Positions 55,260 to 64,000 of a stretch of 64,000 nt of DNA are shown here, in pieces; the first letter of the stretch is position 1, and every line of letters begins with the position of its first letter. Source of the DNA: Clostridium tetanomorphum. GTDB lineage: Bacteria > Bacillota > Clostridia > Clostridiales > Clostridiaceae. The position numbers and the translations under genes were made by a program. The stretch spans positions 1-64,000 of the forward strand of contig NZ_JAGGKA010000014.1 of NCBI RefSeq assembly GCF_017873215.1. The letters are read 5' to 3'. Under the pieces are notes generated by a model that saw only the letters and a list, made by a program, of their open reading frames with translations, did no database searches and was not told where the DNA came from.

Positions 55260-56078
55260 ATGAATTTAAATAAAAAAGTTGTAACTATAGGAATAGGAAT
55301 ACTAGTAATTTTATGGATAGGAAATATATTTTATTATAAGCAGCATATATTAAAAGAACCTATTTTTTTAAAGCATTATTGCTGTATTAGTCAAGGTAGA
55401 GATAGATTTAAATTGGTTTATATTGAAAATATAAATTCAAAGGAAAAAATAGTGTCTATTAAGTTACCTGAAATTGGAGAAGAATTTATAGATTGGGGAG
55501 AATACCATAATAATGATGATGGAATATATTATAGGATGAAAAGTATAGTTGTAAGGATTAGTGAAAAAGATATTGAAAAATATAAAAATAGATTAATTAC
55601 TAAGGCTGAAATTTATTTTTCAGATGGAAAGAATATGAACGTGGATATAGGTAACATATATTTATGTGATGATAGAATAGATGAAAGACTTTTTCATACA
55701 GAAAGCGCTTCTTCAAGTAGTGATAATATTGGAGAAAGTACGCTTATGCTAGAAAGAGATATGAAAATAAATGGAGTTGAGTCAAGATTTCCTGAAATTA
55801 TAAATGATATAATAAAAATTAAAATAAATGATACTCTATTAAAGGATGTCAAATTTCCTATGAAATTAAAAAAAGGAGATAAATTTAATGTAAGTTATAG
55901 TTTTAAATTCAATAAAGATGATATAAGAAAAAATTATATATATGATGTTCCATTAGATATTATTTATGAATATTCTAATAAAACTAAAAGATTTACTGCT
56001 TGTTTTGCCAAATATAGGATTCAATCTCCACAGAATATTAATATTAAGGCTTTAATAAATAAAAAGGAGATAAATTAA
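55260..56078 (+). CDS. Membrane-anchored hypothetical protein, 272 residues
   Basis: N-terminal transmembrane helix about 7-26 and a large soluble part, beta-rich, with a YCCISQGRDRFKL block and LPEIGEEFIDWGEY. No family recognised. RBS GGGGGAT. Two bases separate it from the next membrane gene, so the two look like one unit. Confidence 0.55.
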   Translation: MNLNKKVVTIGIGILVILWIGNIFYYKQHILKEPIFLKHYCCISQGRDRFKLVYIENINSKEKIVSIKLPEIGEEFIDWGEYHNNDDGIYYRMKSIVVRISEKDIEKYKNRLITKAEIYFSDGKNMNVDIGNIYLCDDRIDERLFHTESASSSSDNIGESTLMLERDMKINGVESRFPEIINDIIKIKINDTLLKDVKFPMKLKKGDKFNVSYSFKFNKDDIRKNYIYDVPLDIIYEYSNKTKRFTACFAKYRIQSPQNINIKALINKKEIN

Positions 56079-56080
56079 AA

Positions 56081-56641
56081 ATGTATGATTCAGGGTATAA
56101 TAGGTTGTTTTGGGGAATGATATTTATAATTTTTGATATAAATCTTGAAAATATTAATATTTTACCAAATTTTGTAGGGTATATCCTTATATACTCAGCA
56201 TTAAATATACTTATTTCACAGCATGAAATTTATGAAAAAGGAAAAATACCATCAATGATTTTAATTATTCTAACATTAAAGGATATAGTGTACACTGGTA
56301 AGGATAGCCTTTTATCAGAACAGTTTCAAAGTATAAATATTTTTGGGATGATAACTGGCTCAATAATTTCTATTATCAATATATATTTAATCTACATTAT
56401 TTGTAAAGGGATATATTATCTTGCCATAGATAGAGGAATGGAGAAATTGAAGAATAGTATTGAAATAGGATGGAAAAGTTATTTTATTATAGCAACATGT
56501 ATGATGTATTCTATACCCTTCTTTTTAAATTTTTCTAGAAAGTTTAATATTTTTGTTACTATATTAGCAATGATAAATTTAGGTATAATGATATATTTAG
56601 CAGTATTATTTAGAAGATGTAGATTATCGTTAAAAGAATAA
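56081..56641 (+). CDS. Multi-pass membrane hypothetical protein, 186 residues
   Basis: Five or so hydrophobic segments. N-terminus YDSGYNRLFWGMIFIIFDINL and loop NILPNFVGYILIYSALNIL. RBS AAAGGAG in the end of the previous gene. A partner of the 272-residue protein by position. No homologue recalled. Function unknown. Confidence 0.5.
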   Translation: MYDSGYNRLFWGMIFIIFDINLENINILPNFVGYILIYSALNILISQHEIYEKGKIPSMILIILTLKDIVYTGKDSLLSEQFQSINIFGMITGSIISIINIYLIYIICKGIYYLAIDRGMEKLKNSIEIGWKSYFIIATCMMYSIPFFLNFSRKFNIFVTILAMINLGIMIYLAVLFRRCRLSLKE

Positions 56642-56729
56642 ATTAACTACAATTTGTTGTTAATGGATAATCACCCTTTTAAAAAGTTTGCATATAATAT
56701 TAGCATAAGTGATACGAGGGGATAATAAT

Positions 56730-56891
56730 ATGGCTAAATGGTGTAAATGCAAAAAAAACATAGGCTTAATTATAGCTTCAATAGGCACAGGTATAATTAT
56801 AACTTTTATTATCCCAATATGGGGATGGATTATAGCTGTAGGTGGCGGACTCATTTATGCAGGATGGTATTTAAATAAACACTGTAAATAA
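56730..56891 (+). CDS. Small Cys-bearing membrane protein, 53 residues
   Basis: Starts MAKWCKCKKN and carries one or two hydrophobic helices with IPIWGWIIAVGGGLIYAGW. Two Cys near the N-terminus and one near the end. RBS GAGGGG. Just upstream of spoVM and possibly cotranscribed; a spore role is likely by position only. Confidence 0.6.
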   Translation: MAKWCKCKKNIGLIIASIGTGIIITFIIPIWGWIIAVGGGLIYAGWYLNKHCK

Positions 56892-56910
56892 TTATTGAGG
56901 TGATATATTT

Positions 56911-56979
56911 ATGAAGATTGTTGCTATTAAATTACCAAAATTTTTATCATCGCTTATTAAGATTATATTTAGAAAATAA
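56911..56979 (+). CDS. spoVM: Stage V sporulation protein SpoVM
   Basis: 22 residues, one of the shortest known essential spore proteins. Begins MKIVAIKLPKFLSSL and ends KIIFRK, close to the Bacillus form (IKLPKFLGG pattern). It is an amphipathic helix that reads convex membrane curvature and anchors SpoIVA at the forespore. RBS TTGAGGTGA. Position thiN-spoVM-rpmB matches Bacillus. Confidence 0.93.
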   Translation: MKIVAIKLPKFLSSLIKIIFRK

Positions 56980-57000
56980 AAAATATAACATAATGAATAT

Positions 57001-57042
57001 AAAAGACATATAGTAATAATTATTTCTACCATATGTCTTTTA
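57001..57042 (+). terminator. Terminator of spoVM
   Basis: AAAAGACATATAGTA and TACCATATGTCTTTT pair almost perfectly around TAATTATT, with a T run. Confidence 0.85.
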
Positions 57043-57052
57043 TATGTGCTAA

Positions 57053-57086
57053 ATAAAAAATGCAATTGGTTTAGCAATTGCATTTC
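57053..57086 (-). terminator. Terminator of rpmB (reverse strand)
   Basis: AAATGCAATTG and CAATTGCATTT form a perfect 11-bp stem. On the reverse strand it is followed by TTTTTTATTT and lies 6 bases after the rpmB stop. Confidence 0.85.
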
Positions 57087-57091
57087 CTATA

Positions 57092-57283
57092 TTATATAGC
57101 ACGCTGTACCTTACCGGAACGTAGGCATCTTGTGCAAACATGTATAGTTTTAGGTGTTCCTTCAACTATAGCTTTTACCTTTTTTATGTTTGGAGCCCAT
57201 GTTCTTTTTGATTGACGGTGTGAGTGACTATATTGTACACCAGCTACAACGCCTTTTCCACAAACTTCACATTTTCTTGACAT
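57092..57283 (-). CDS. rpmB: 50S ribosomal protein L28
   Basis: 63 residues, reverse strand. Zinc-type L28 with CEVC at the N-terminus and CTRC near the end, plus VQYSHSHRQSKRTW. Start ATG at 57283 follows AAGGAGGTG; the upstream GTG overlaps that site. Reverse to its neighbours, as in Bacillus. Confidence 0.97.
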   Translation of the reverse strand: MSRKCEVCGKGVVAGVQYSHSHRQSKRTWAPNIKKVKAIVEGTPKTIHVCTRCLRSGKVQRAI

Positions 57284-57505
57284 CGAAAACACCTCCTTTA
57301 TATTGAAAAGAGTAAAATCCTCTCAATTTAGACCTATATTATTTTAGCATACAATATATAAATTTTGCAAGTATAATATAAAAAAAGACAATTATACTTT
57401 ATGCTTATGGCAAAAGTACTATAGCAATTTTTCTTATTTCCTTGAATAAATTCCATATTTAATATAAAATATGTTTGAGGCTTTATGCATAAGGAGGGTT
57501 AAATT

Positions 57506-57856
57506 ATGATAGGTAACATTTCAAATGATTATGGATATATTAATTATTCTGAAGATGTATTAGGTAATATTATAGGAGTATCAACTATGGAATGCTATGG
57601 AGTAGTTGGAATGGCTTCTAAAAATGCTACAGATGGATTATGGGAATTGTTGAGAGGAGAAAATTTAAGCAAAGGTGTTAAAATTCATGCTAAGGAAAAT
57701 AAATTAAATATAGAATTATATATAATAGTAGAATATGGAACGAAGATATCTGTAATTGCAAGTAATATAATACAAAAGGTACGATACAATGTTGAAATTT
57801 ATACAGGATTGAAGGTTTCAAGCATTACAGTGAATGTTCAAGGGGTTAGAGTCTAA
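57506..57856 (+). CDS. yloU: Asp23/Gls24 family envelope stress protein (YloU)
   Basis: 116 residues. Pattern VLGNIIGVSTMECYGVVGMA and IELYIIVEYGTKISVIASNI. Usually next to the fatty-acid kinase subunit, as here. RBS AAGGAGGG. The upstream 213 bp hold divergent promoters (a reverse -35/-10 pair for rpmB, TTGCAA and TAAAAT) and no gene. Confidence 0.9.
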   Translation: MIGNISNDYGYINYSEDVLGNIIGVSTMECYGVVGMASKNATDGLWELLRGENLSKGVKIHAKENKLNIELYIIVEYGTKISVIASNIIQKVRYNVEIYTGLKVSSITVNVQGVRV

Positions 57857-57870
57857 GGAGGTAACTTACA

Positions 57871-59520
57871 ATGGAATACTTAAAGATTGATGGGCAGTGT
57901 TTTTACAACATGGCAATAAACGCTAGCAATAAATTAGAACAGGAAAAAGAGTATGTAAATGCTTTAAATGTATTTCCTGTTCCTGATGGTGACACTGGAA
58001 CAAATATGTCCATGACTTTTAAATCTGCAGTTACAGAAATTCAAGGAATGGAAAAAGAAACTATAGGTAAAATTGCTAAAAGTTTAGCTAAAGGTGCGCT
58101 AATGGGTGCAAGAGGTAATTCGGGAGTAATTTTATCACAAATATTTAGAGGAATTGCTAAGGGATTAGAAGATAAGGTTCAGGTTAATGCACAAGAATTT
58201 GGAAATAGTATAGTAGAAGGTGCAAAATCAGCTTATAAAGCTGTTATGAGACCTACAGAAGGAACTATTTTAACTGTAATAAAATCAGCAGGAGAAGCAG
58301 CAGCAAAAAGTAATTTTAAAAACATTACAGAACTTATGAAGCATATATGTGATGAAAGTGAAGTTACTTTAAATAAAACTCCGGAAATGTTGCCAGTTTT
58401 AAAGCAAGCAAAGGTTGTGGATGCTGGTGGAGCTGGACTTTTAATTATACTTAAAGGAATGGAAGAAGTATTAGAAAAAGGATTAAGTTCTTTAACTATA
58501 AATAAAGGAGTAGAAAAAAGTTCTAACATTTCTGCTGCTAAAACTTTAGGCAATCAAGACATTAAGTTTGGATATTGTACTGAGTTTTTTATAATGTCTG
58601 ATAAAGTTAATTTAGAAGGATTTAAAAAAGATTTAGAGCCTCATGGAGATTCCATGATAGTTGTAGGTGGAGATGGATTAGTAAAAGTTCATATACATAC
58701 TAATGATCCAGGATTAATTTTATCAAAAGCCATTAAGTTAGGACCTTTATCGAAAATTAAAATTGATAATATGAGAGAACAGCATAGACACATTTTAGAG
58801 GATGAATATCCACTGAAAGATGAGAAAGATGTAAATGATTTAGTAGAAGAATCTATGAAAAAAAAGGAATATGCTTTTGTAGCTGTGGCATTGGGAGAAG
58901 GTATAACTAATATATTTAAGGATTTAGGAGTAGACTTTGTTATTGAAGGCGGACAGACAATGAATCCAAGTACAGAGGATATATTAAATGCCATAAATAA
59001 AATTAATGCAGACAATGTATTTGTTTTACCGAATAACAAAAATATAATAATGGCAGCAAAACAGGCCGCAGAATTGTCAGATAAAAACGTGTATGTTATT
59101 GAAACAAAAACTATTCCACAGGGAATAACAGCTATTACATCATTTAATGGAGAGGCTGAGGTTTTAAAGAATGTTGATACTATGAAAGAAGCAATTAAAA
59201 ATGTTTCTTCTGCATCAGTAACTTATGCTGTGAGAGATACCGAGATGGAAGGCAAAGTTATTAATGAAGGAGATTTTTTAGGACTTAGAGAAGGGAAGAT
59301 TAAAGAAATAGGTAGAGGGTTATTTCAGCTTTGTGAGAAATTAATTGAAGATATGGTTACAGAAGATAGTGAGCTTATAACAATTTTTTATGGTAAGGAT
59401 GCTGAGGAAGAAAAGGTTAATGAATTTGTAGAAAAATTAGAAGAAAAATATACAGATTTAGATATTCAATGTTATAATGGAGAACAACCATTATATTATT
59501 TCATTTTATCTGTAGAATAA
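57871..59520 (+). CDS. fakA: DAK2-domain fatty acid kinase A (YloV)
   Basis: 549 residues. DAK2 nucleotide domain about 8-205 (PVPDGDTGTNMSMTF, GARGNSGVILSQIFRG), then the middle and C-terminal domains (DegV-like, about 225-549) that bind the FakB-fatty acid. Phosphorylates exogenous fatty acids on FakB for phospholipid synthesis. RBS AAGGAGG. Confidence 0.93.
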   Translation: MEYLKIDGQCFYNMAINASNKLEQEKEYVNALNVFPVPDGDTGTNMSMTFKSAVTEIQGMEKETIGKIAKSLAKGALMGARGNSGVILSQIFRGIAKGLEDKVQVNAQEFGNSIVEGAKSAYKAVMRPTEGTILTVIKSAGEAAAKSNFKNITELMKHICDESEVTLNKTPEMLPVLKQAKVVDAGGAGLLIILKGMEEVLEKGLSSLTINKGVEKSSNISAAKTLGNQDIKFGYCTEFFIMSDKVNLEGFKKDLEPHGDSMIVVGGDGLVKVHIHTNDPGLILSKAIKLGPLSKIKIDNMREQHRHILEDEYPLKDEKDVNDLVEESMKKKEYAFVAVALGEGITNIFKDLGVDFVIEGGQTMNPSTEDILNAINKINADNVFVLPNNKNIIMAAKQAAELSDKNVYVIETKTIPQGITAITSFNGEAEVLKNVDTMKEAIKNVSSASVTYAVRDTEMEGKVINEGDFLGLREGKIKEIGRGLFQLCEKLIEDMVTEDSELITIFYGKDAEEEKVNEFVEKLEEKYTDLDIQCYNGEQPLYYFILSVE

Positions 59521-59546
59521 AAAAAGCCATATGGCTTTTTTTATTC
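59519..59546 (+). terminator. Terminator after fakA
   Basis: AAAAAAGCCA and TGGCTTTTTT form a palindromic stem, with the T run, at the fakA stop. Confidence 0.85.
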
Positions 59547-59578
59547 TATATTAAATTATGAAACGTTGGAGTGATATT

Positions 59579-61627
59579 ATGGATGTGTACAGTAACATTA
59601 ACTGTATAAAAGGTGTAGGACCAAAAACAGAAACTGATTTAAATAAATGTGGAATTTATACAGTAATGGATTTACTATTATACTTTCCTAGAGATTATAA
59701 GAAAGTTTTGTTATATAATGATTTAAACAGTGTAAAATCAAGAGATGAGGTTATTTTATTTGGGAATGTAGTAGAAATAAGAAAAGATATAAGAACAAGG
59801 ACTGGTAAGATTTTATCTACAGTAGTATTTGAGAAAGATGATAGCTTATTTAAATGTAAGTGGTTTAATCAACCTTATATTAAAAATTACTTTAGAATAA
59901 ATAAAAGCTACATTTTAAAAGGAAAAATAGACATATTTAATGGAGAAAAAATTATAGTTAATCCCACAATATTAAAAGATAAAGATATAGATTTAAATAA
60001 TAAAAAGGAAACTATAATGCCTATATATCCATTAAGAGGGAATATTAAAAATAATACAATTGCTAAGTTAATAAAAAAAGTTTTAAGCTTTATAGAAATA
60101 GAAGAAAATTTACCTGAATGGATTATTGAAAAATATAGATTTTGTTCTTTGGATAAAGGAATAAGAAATATACATAATCCTATAAATAATGAAATTCTTT
60201 ACGAAGCAAGAAGAAGACTAAAATTCCAAGAACTTTTTACCTACTCTCTTAAAATACTTATGCTTAAAGAATATAAAAAAATAAATACAGAAGGTATATC
60301 CTTTAATATAGTACCTGAACTTAAAGAATTAAAAGACAAATTACCTTTTAAGCTTACTAATTCACAAAGTAAAGTAATAAGGGAGATACTTTTAGATAGT
60401 AAAAGACCTATACAAATGAATAGGCTAGTTCAAGGAGATGTAGGGAGTGGAAAAACTATAGTTGGAATTCTTTCTATGTTTAATGTAGTTAGAAATGGTT
60501 ATCAAGCAGTTTTGATGGCACCTACTGAAATATTAGCACAACAGCATTATAAGGAAGTAAGTAAGATATTAAATGACTTTAATTTAAATATAAGGTTATT
60601 AAGTGGAAGTACTCCTAAAAAAGAAAAGGAACAAGTAAAAAAAGAATTAAAAGAAGGAAAAATAGATATAATAATAGGGACACATGCGTTAATAGAGGAT
60701 GATGTAGAGTTTTATAAATTAGGTTTTGTAATAACAGATGAACAACATAGATTTGGGGTAATTCAAAGGAGCAAATTGTTCAATAAAGGGACTAGTGTAG
60801 ATGTTCTTGTTATGACTGCTACACCTATACCAAGAACTTTAGCATTATATTTATATGGAGATTTGGATGTGTCTATAATAGATGAACTTCCTCCAGGAAG
60901 ACAAAAAATTGATACGTATTGTATAAATAAAAAAGAAAAAGGAAGAGTATATTCTTTTGCTTTAAAAGAAATACACAAAGGCAGACAAGTTTATATAGTT
61001 TGTCCATTAGTAGATGAAAATAATGATTTAGATTTAACTTCTGTTCAATTTTTATATGAAGAGTTAAAAAATAAATATTTTAGAGATATAGATATAGCCA
61101 TATTACATGGCAAAATGAAGCCAAAAGAAAAAAATGATATAATGAATAAATTTAAAAACAATGAAATAAAAGTTCTTATATCAACTACTGTAATAGAAGT
61201 AGGAATAAATGTACCAAATGCAACTTTAATGATAATAGAAAATGCGGAGAGATTTGGTCTTGCACAACTACATCAGTTAAGAGGAAGGGTAGGAAGAGGA
61301 GGAGAAAAATCCTATTGTATACTTATAGCTGATATTAAAAATTCCATTACTAAAAAGAGAATGGAGACTATGGTTAGTAGTAATGATGGGTTTTATATAG
61401 CAGAACAAGATTTGAAAATAAGAGGTAGTGGAGAGATATTTGGATTTAGACAGCATGGAGAGGAAGGATTTATATTATCAGATATAATGGAGGATATAGA
61501 CTTACTTAAAAAATCTAATTCAGAAGCCAAAAAGATTATAAGTAGTCAGGATGAAAAAGATAAAAAGATTATAAAATATATTTTATGTAAAATAGATAAT
61601 AATTCCAAATATATTTGTTTTAATTAA
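59579..61627 (+). CDS. recG: ATP-dependent DNA helicase RecG
   Basis: 682 residues. N-terminal wedge domain (GVGPKTETDLNKCGI), helicase core with GDVGSGKTIVG, DEQHRFGV, MTATPIPRTLA and the C-terminal QLRGRVGRGG. Rescues stalled forks and Holliday junctions. Start ATG 59579 follows TTGGAGTGA; the ORF start at 59558 has none. Confidence 0.96.
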   Translation: MDVYSNINCIKGVGPKTETDLNKCGIYTVMDLLLYFPRDYKKVLLYNDLNSVKSRDEVILFGNVVEIRKDIRTRTGKILSTVVFEKDDSLFKCKWFNQPYIKNYFRINKSYILKGKIDIFNGEKIIVNPTILKDKDIDLNNKKETIMPIYPLRGNIKNNTIAKLIKKVLSFIEIEENLPEWIIEKYRFCSLDKGIRNIHNPINNEILYEARRRLKFQELFTYSLKILMLKEYKKINTEGISFNIVPELKELKDKLPFKLTNSQSKVIREILLDSKRPIQMNRLVQGDVGSGKTIVGILSMFNVVRNGYQAVLMAPTEILAQQHYKEVSKILNDFNLNIRLLSGSTPKKEKEQVKKELKEGKIDIIIGTHALIEDDVEFYKLGFVITDEQHRFGVIQRSKLFNKGTSVDVLVMTATPIPRTLALYLYGDLDVSIIDELPPGRQKIDTYCINKKEKGRVYSFALKEIHKGRQVYIVCPLVDENNDLDLTSVQFLYEELKNKYFRDIDIAILHGKMKPKEKNDIMNKFKNNEIKVLISTTVIEVGINVPNATLMIIENAERFGLAQLHQLRGRVGRGGEKSYCILIADIKNSITKKRMETMVSSNDGFYIAEQDLKIRGSGEIFGFRQHGEEGFILSDIMEDIDLLKKSNSEAKKIISSQDEKDKKIIKYILCKIDNNSKYICFN

Positions 61628-61752
61628 AACTCTATTTTTATATATTATATTGAAAAATTATAAATAATTACTTGAGTATTTCTATAGAATAATGGGGAAT
61701 ATAATTATACACCGATGTTTTACTAGAAGTAAAAATCGGAGGTGTTTATGCC

Positions 61753-61977
61753 GTGGATAAAGGAAAATATTTAAAGGATGATGAAACAGCAATATCTAAA
61801 GATGAAAAAGCTTTACAAAAGTTGCATTATGAAGTAGGCAATGATATAAATCCAGAATATATTAATAATGGATACTTAAGAGGAATTACTTCATGGGAAG
61901 ATGGAACTATGGGAGGATTTATGGTAAAAAGAATGACGGAAATGGCACAAAGATATATTGTTGATAAAGATGATTAA
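61753..61977 (+). CDS. Divergent alpha/beta-type SASP
   Basis: 74 residues, GTG start behind CGGAGGTG. The C-terminal half GYLRGITSWEDGTMGGFMVKRM matches the SASP DNA-binding pattern. The N-terminal half KLHYEVGNDI lacks the usual germination-protease cleavage context (E-I/F-A), and an acidic TSWEDG replaces part of the conserved loop. A minor SASP or a diverged paralogue. Confidence 0.8.
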   Translation: MDKGKYLKDDETAISKDEKALQKLHYEVGNDINPEYINNGYLRGITSWEDGTMGGFMVKRMTEMAQRYIVDKDD

Positions 61978-61978
61978 A

Positions 61979-62011
61979 TAAAACAAGGAAGGTATTTTAC
62001 CTTCCTTGTTG
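61979..62011 (+). terminator. Hairpin after the divergent SASP
   Basis: AACAAGGAAGGTA and TACCTTCCTTGTT form a perfect 13-bp stem around TTT. The U-tract is weak. Confidence 0.7.
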
Positions 62012-62107
62012 CTGTGTATATGGTAAAATATCTTTGTATAAAAGAGATAAATATGCTAAAATATTATAGGTATATACCAAAGGAAAAAAATTCAAGGAGG
62101 AAATAGT

Positions 62108-62665
62108 ATGAGAATTATCGCAGGTCTTGCTAAAGGCAGAAAAATATTGTCTCCAGAAGGTATGGGAACAAGACCTACTCTAGATAGAGTAAAGGAAAAT
62201 ATATTTAATATAATACAACATAATGTATATGGGACTAAGGCACTAGATTTATTTGCAGGGACTGGGAGTTTAGGTTTAGAGGCAGTAAGTAGAGGAGCCA
62301 AGGAATGTTATCTTATAGATAAAGGAGACCAAACATTCAAATATTTACAAGAAAATGTTAAGAATTTGAACTTTGAAGATAAGTGCAAATGTTTAAATGT
62401 AGATTCTTATGGAGCATTAAAATATTTTGTAAAGAATCAGATAAGTTTTGATCTTATTTTTATAGATCCTCCATATGCAAAAAATATGATTCCACCAGCA
62501 ATGGAGATCATTGACCAAAATAATATTTTAGATAAAGATGGATTAATTGTAACTAAAATTGATTCTTCAGAGGAATTATATAATGGAACAGACAGAATTG
62601 TAATGATAAATCATAGGAAATATGGAAATACTACAGTCTGTTTTTACAGGTATAAGGAGGACTAA
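62108..62665 (+). CDS. rsmD: 16S rRNA (guanine-966-N2)-methyltransferase RsmD
   Basis: 185 residues. Motifs [41 protein letters not shown] (SAM) and DPPYAKN (catalytic). RBS AAGGAGG. One base separates it from coaD, translated together. Confidence 0.95.
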   Translation: MRIIAGLAKGRKILSPEGMGTRPTLDRVKENIFNIIQHNVYGTKALDLFAGTGSLGLEAVSRGAKECYLIDKGDQTFKYLQENVKNLNFEDKCKCLNVDSYGALKYFVKNQISFDLIFIDPPYAKNMIPPAMEIIDQNNILDKDGLIVTKIDSSEELYNGTDRIVMINHRKYGNTTVCFYRYKED

Positions 62666-62666
62666 A

Positions 62667-63149
62667 ATGAATATTGCTGTTTACCCAGGAAGCTTTGATC
62701 CTATTACTAATGGACATTTAGATATTATTAGGAGAGCTTCAAAGGTATTTGATGAAGTTATTGTAGGAGTACTAGTAAATCCAGACAAAAAAGGACTATT
62801 TGCTATAGAAGAAAGAGTTGAAATTATAAAAGAAGTAACTAATGACATTCCTAATGTAAAAGTTGAAAGTTTTAGTGGACTTTTAGTTGATTTTATGAAT
62901 GAAAGGGATATAAAAGTTATTATTAAGGGACTTAGAGCAGTATCTGATTTTGAATATGAATTTCAAATGGCTCTTATGAATAAAAAATTAAATCCAAACA
63001 TAGAAACTTTATTTATGATGACAAATGCTAAATATTCATTTTTAAGTTCTTCATCAGTAAAGCAAGTTGCCATGTTTGGCGGATGTATAAAGGGACTTGT
63101 ACCTGATATTATAGTAGATGATGTAATGAATAAGATAGAACATAAATAG
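62667..63149 (+). CDS. coaD: Phosphopantetheine adenylyltransferase
   Basis: 160 residues. Nucleotidyltransferase fold with [17 protein letters not shown] (T/HxGH), RAVSDFEYE and the C-terminal [13 protein letters not shown]. Fourth step of coenzyme A synthesis. Start ATG 62667 behind AAGGAGG; the ORF start at 62622 lies in rsmD. Confidence 0.97.
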   Translation: MNIAVYPGSFDPITNGHLDIIRRASKVFDEVIVGVLVNPDKKGLFAIEERVEIIKEVTNDIPNVKVESFSGLLVDFMNERDIKVIIKGLRAVSDFEYEFQMALMNKKLNPNIETLFMMTNAKYSFLSSSSVKQVAMFGGCIKGLVPDIIVDDVMNKIEHK

Positions 63150-63161
63150 GGGGATATAACT

Positions 63162-63689
63162 ATGGATGTAATGAAATTATTAGAATATCTTCAAGAGATA
63201 ATTGAAACTTCGGGAAAAGTTCCCATGACAGGGAAAATTATGGTGGATAAAAAAGAGGTTTTGGAAGTTATAGATAAAATAATAAATTTTCTTCCTCCGG
63301 AATTTAAAAAGGCTCAATGGATATTGGAAGAAAAAGAAAGAATTTTGGGAGAAGCAATAAAAGAAGCTGAAACAATGAAAAAGGAAAATATAGAATTGAT
63401 TAAAAGAAAAATAGAAAATCATGATATTACAAAGGAAGCCAAAATAAGAGCTCAAGAAATAATTGCTTCTGCCCAAAGAGATGCTAAAGTTATGAGATTA
63501 GGTGCCAGAGATTATGCAGATGAAGTACTTTCTGGACTTGAAAAAGAAATAACTAAAAATAGTGAAGGAATGCTAAATAAATTACATGACGAAATGGAAC
63601 AATTCTTAATTAAAATAAATTCAGAAGTTAATTCCACTTCGTCAATTATACGAGATAATATTAAAGAGTTAAGGGATATGAAGAAGTAA
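63162..63689 (+). CDS. Coiled-coil protein, ATP-synthase-b/DivIVA-like
   Basis: 175 residues, almost wholly helical, with charged coiled coil at about 55-130 (EEKERILGEAIKEAETMKK). No family named with confidence. Common in clostridia between coaD and ylbJ. A cell-envelope or division scaffold is possible, inference only. RBS GGGGGAT. Confidence 0.65.
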   Translation: MDVMKLLEYLQEIIETSGKVPMTGKIMVDKKEVLEVIDKIINFLPPEFKKAQWILEEKERILGEAIKEAETMKKENIELIKRKIENHDITKEAKIRAQEIIASAQRDAKVMRLGARDYADEVLSGLEKEITKNSEGMLNKLHDEMEQFLIKINSEVNSTSSIIRDNIKELRDMKK

Positions 63690-63690
63690 C

Positions 63691-64000
63691 TTAGTAAATA
63701 TGCTTTTTAAAGTTATAAATCATAATTGGTAAAATAAATAAAAGTAATGAAATTAAAACGAAGATTCCGTTAATATTAAAAAGTATGGAAGTATTTTGCT
63801 TAAAGGTAAAGGCTGAATTTTCTTTATAAAATAGGCAATATAATATATATGAAATAATAGAGGAAATTATTCCTTGAAATACTTTATATTTTATATACCT
63901 AATTAATGAAAAATTATGTTTACTCATAAAAGAATTGCATTGCAATACTATGCAAATACCACTAAATCCCAATAAAAATCCAATAAATATTATTTTTATT
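63691..64000 (-). CDS. YlbJ-like sporulation membrane protein, 3' end (partial)
   Basis: Reverse-strand frame running off the window at 64000. Read into its end are GFSGICIVLQCNSFMSK, a nucleoside-transporter-gate-type motif, and a final transmembrane helix, matching the C-terminus of YlbJ, needed for spore cortex. Its start is outside the window. It follows coaD as in Bacillus but on the other strand. Confidence 0.65.
   Translation of the reverse strand, partial: IKIIFIGFLLGFSGICIVLQCNSFMSKHNFSLIRYIKYKVFQGIISSIISYILYCLFYKENSAFTFKQNTSILFNINGIFVLISLLLFILPIMIYNFKKHIY

Noticed and set aside
61748-61774. ATG 61748 as SASP start
   Set aside because: It is in another frame and stops after eight codons. 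GTG 61753 has a well-placed RBS.
1-64000. CRISPR array, tRNA or rRNA genes
   Set aside because: No regularly spaced direct repeats and no cloverleaf or rRNA-like blocks were seen by eye. A tRNAscan run would settle tRNAs.

Overview
The window looks like a chromosomal segment from an AT-rich, spore-forming Clostridium, most likely of the C. botulinum/C. sporogenes type. The support is very low GC, AGGAGG-type ribosome binding sites with several TTG and GTG starts, spore genes (two alpha/beta SASPs, a Spo0E-like phosphatase, SpoVM), a CBO0543-family protein, and a housekeeping block in the same order as the Bacillus yloC-recG region. I name no species with confidence.

Region by region. 1-176 is the 3' end of a group II intron (end of its protein, domains V and VI). 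289-362 is a structured leader before an eight-gene transport operon (479-10307): a Nik/Opp-type importer (five genes), a heterodimeric ABC pair of the siderophore-transporter type, and a MATE pump. This block looks slightly less AT-rich than the rest and may be acquired. 10.4-18 kb holds a DUF4363/DUF421 group, a TetR regulator, a glucosaminidase, a chemoreceptor, a secreted repeat protein and a flavin-binding oxidase-like protein. A cobalamin riboswitch (about 18176-18375) precedes a YitT-family membrane protein.

19.4-27 kb is a complete-looking his operon (hisZGDCBHAFIE), lacking only a recognisable histidinol-phosphate phosphatase. It is preceded by a strong promoter, a 17-codon leader peptide with three consecutive His codons, and a set of mutually exclusive hairpins ending in a terminator. 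This is a classic translation-coupled attenuator of unusual complexity and the most striking find in the window.

27-40 kb is accessory: a metallophosphoesterase, two copies of a 94-bp palindromic element (the other at 14.4 kb), a Spo0E-like protein, a BlaI repressor with two operators and a fused M56 peptidase/penicillin-binding sensor, a DEDD exonuclease, an atypical kinase, TspO, a SASP, a Tyr/Asp-rich coat-like protein, many small orphan genes and an aminotransferase.

40-64 kb is the conserved core: yloC/yicC, remA, gmk, rpoZ, coaBC, priA, def, fmt, a zinc peptidase, rsmB, rlmN, prpC, prkC, rsgA, rpe, thiN, three orphan membrane genes, spoVM, rpmB (reverse strand), yloU, fakA/yloV, recG, a divergent SASP, rsmD, coaD, a coiled-coil protein and the 3' end of a reverse-strand ylbJ-like gene cut by the window edge.
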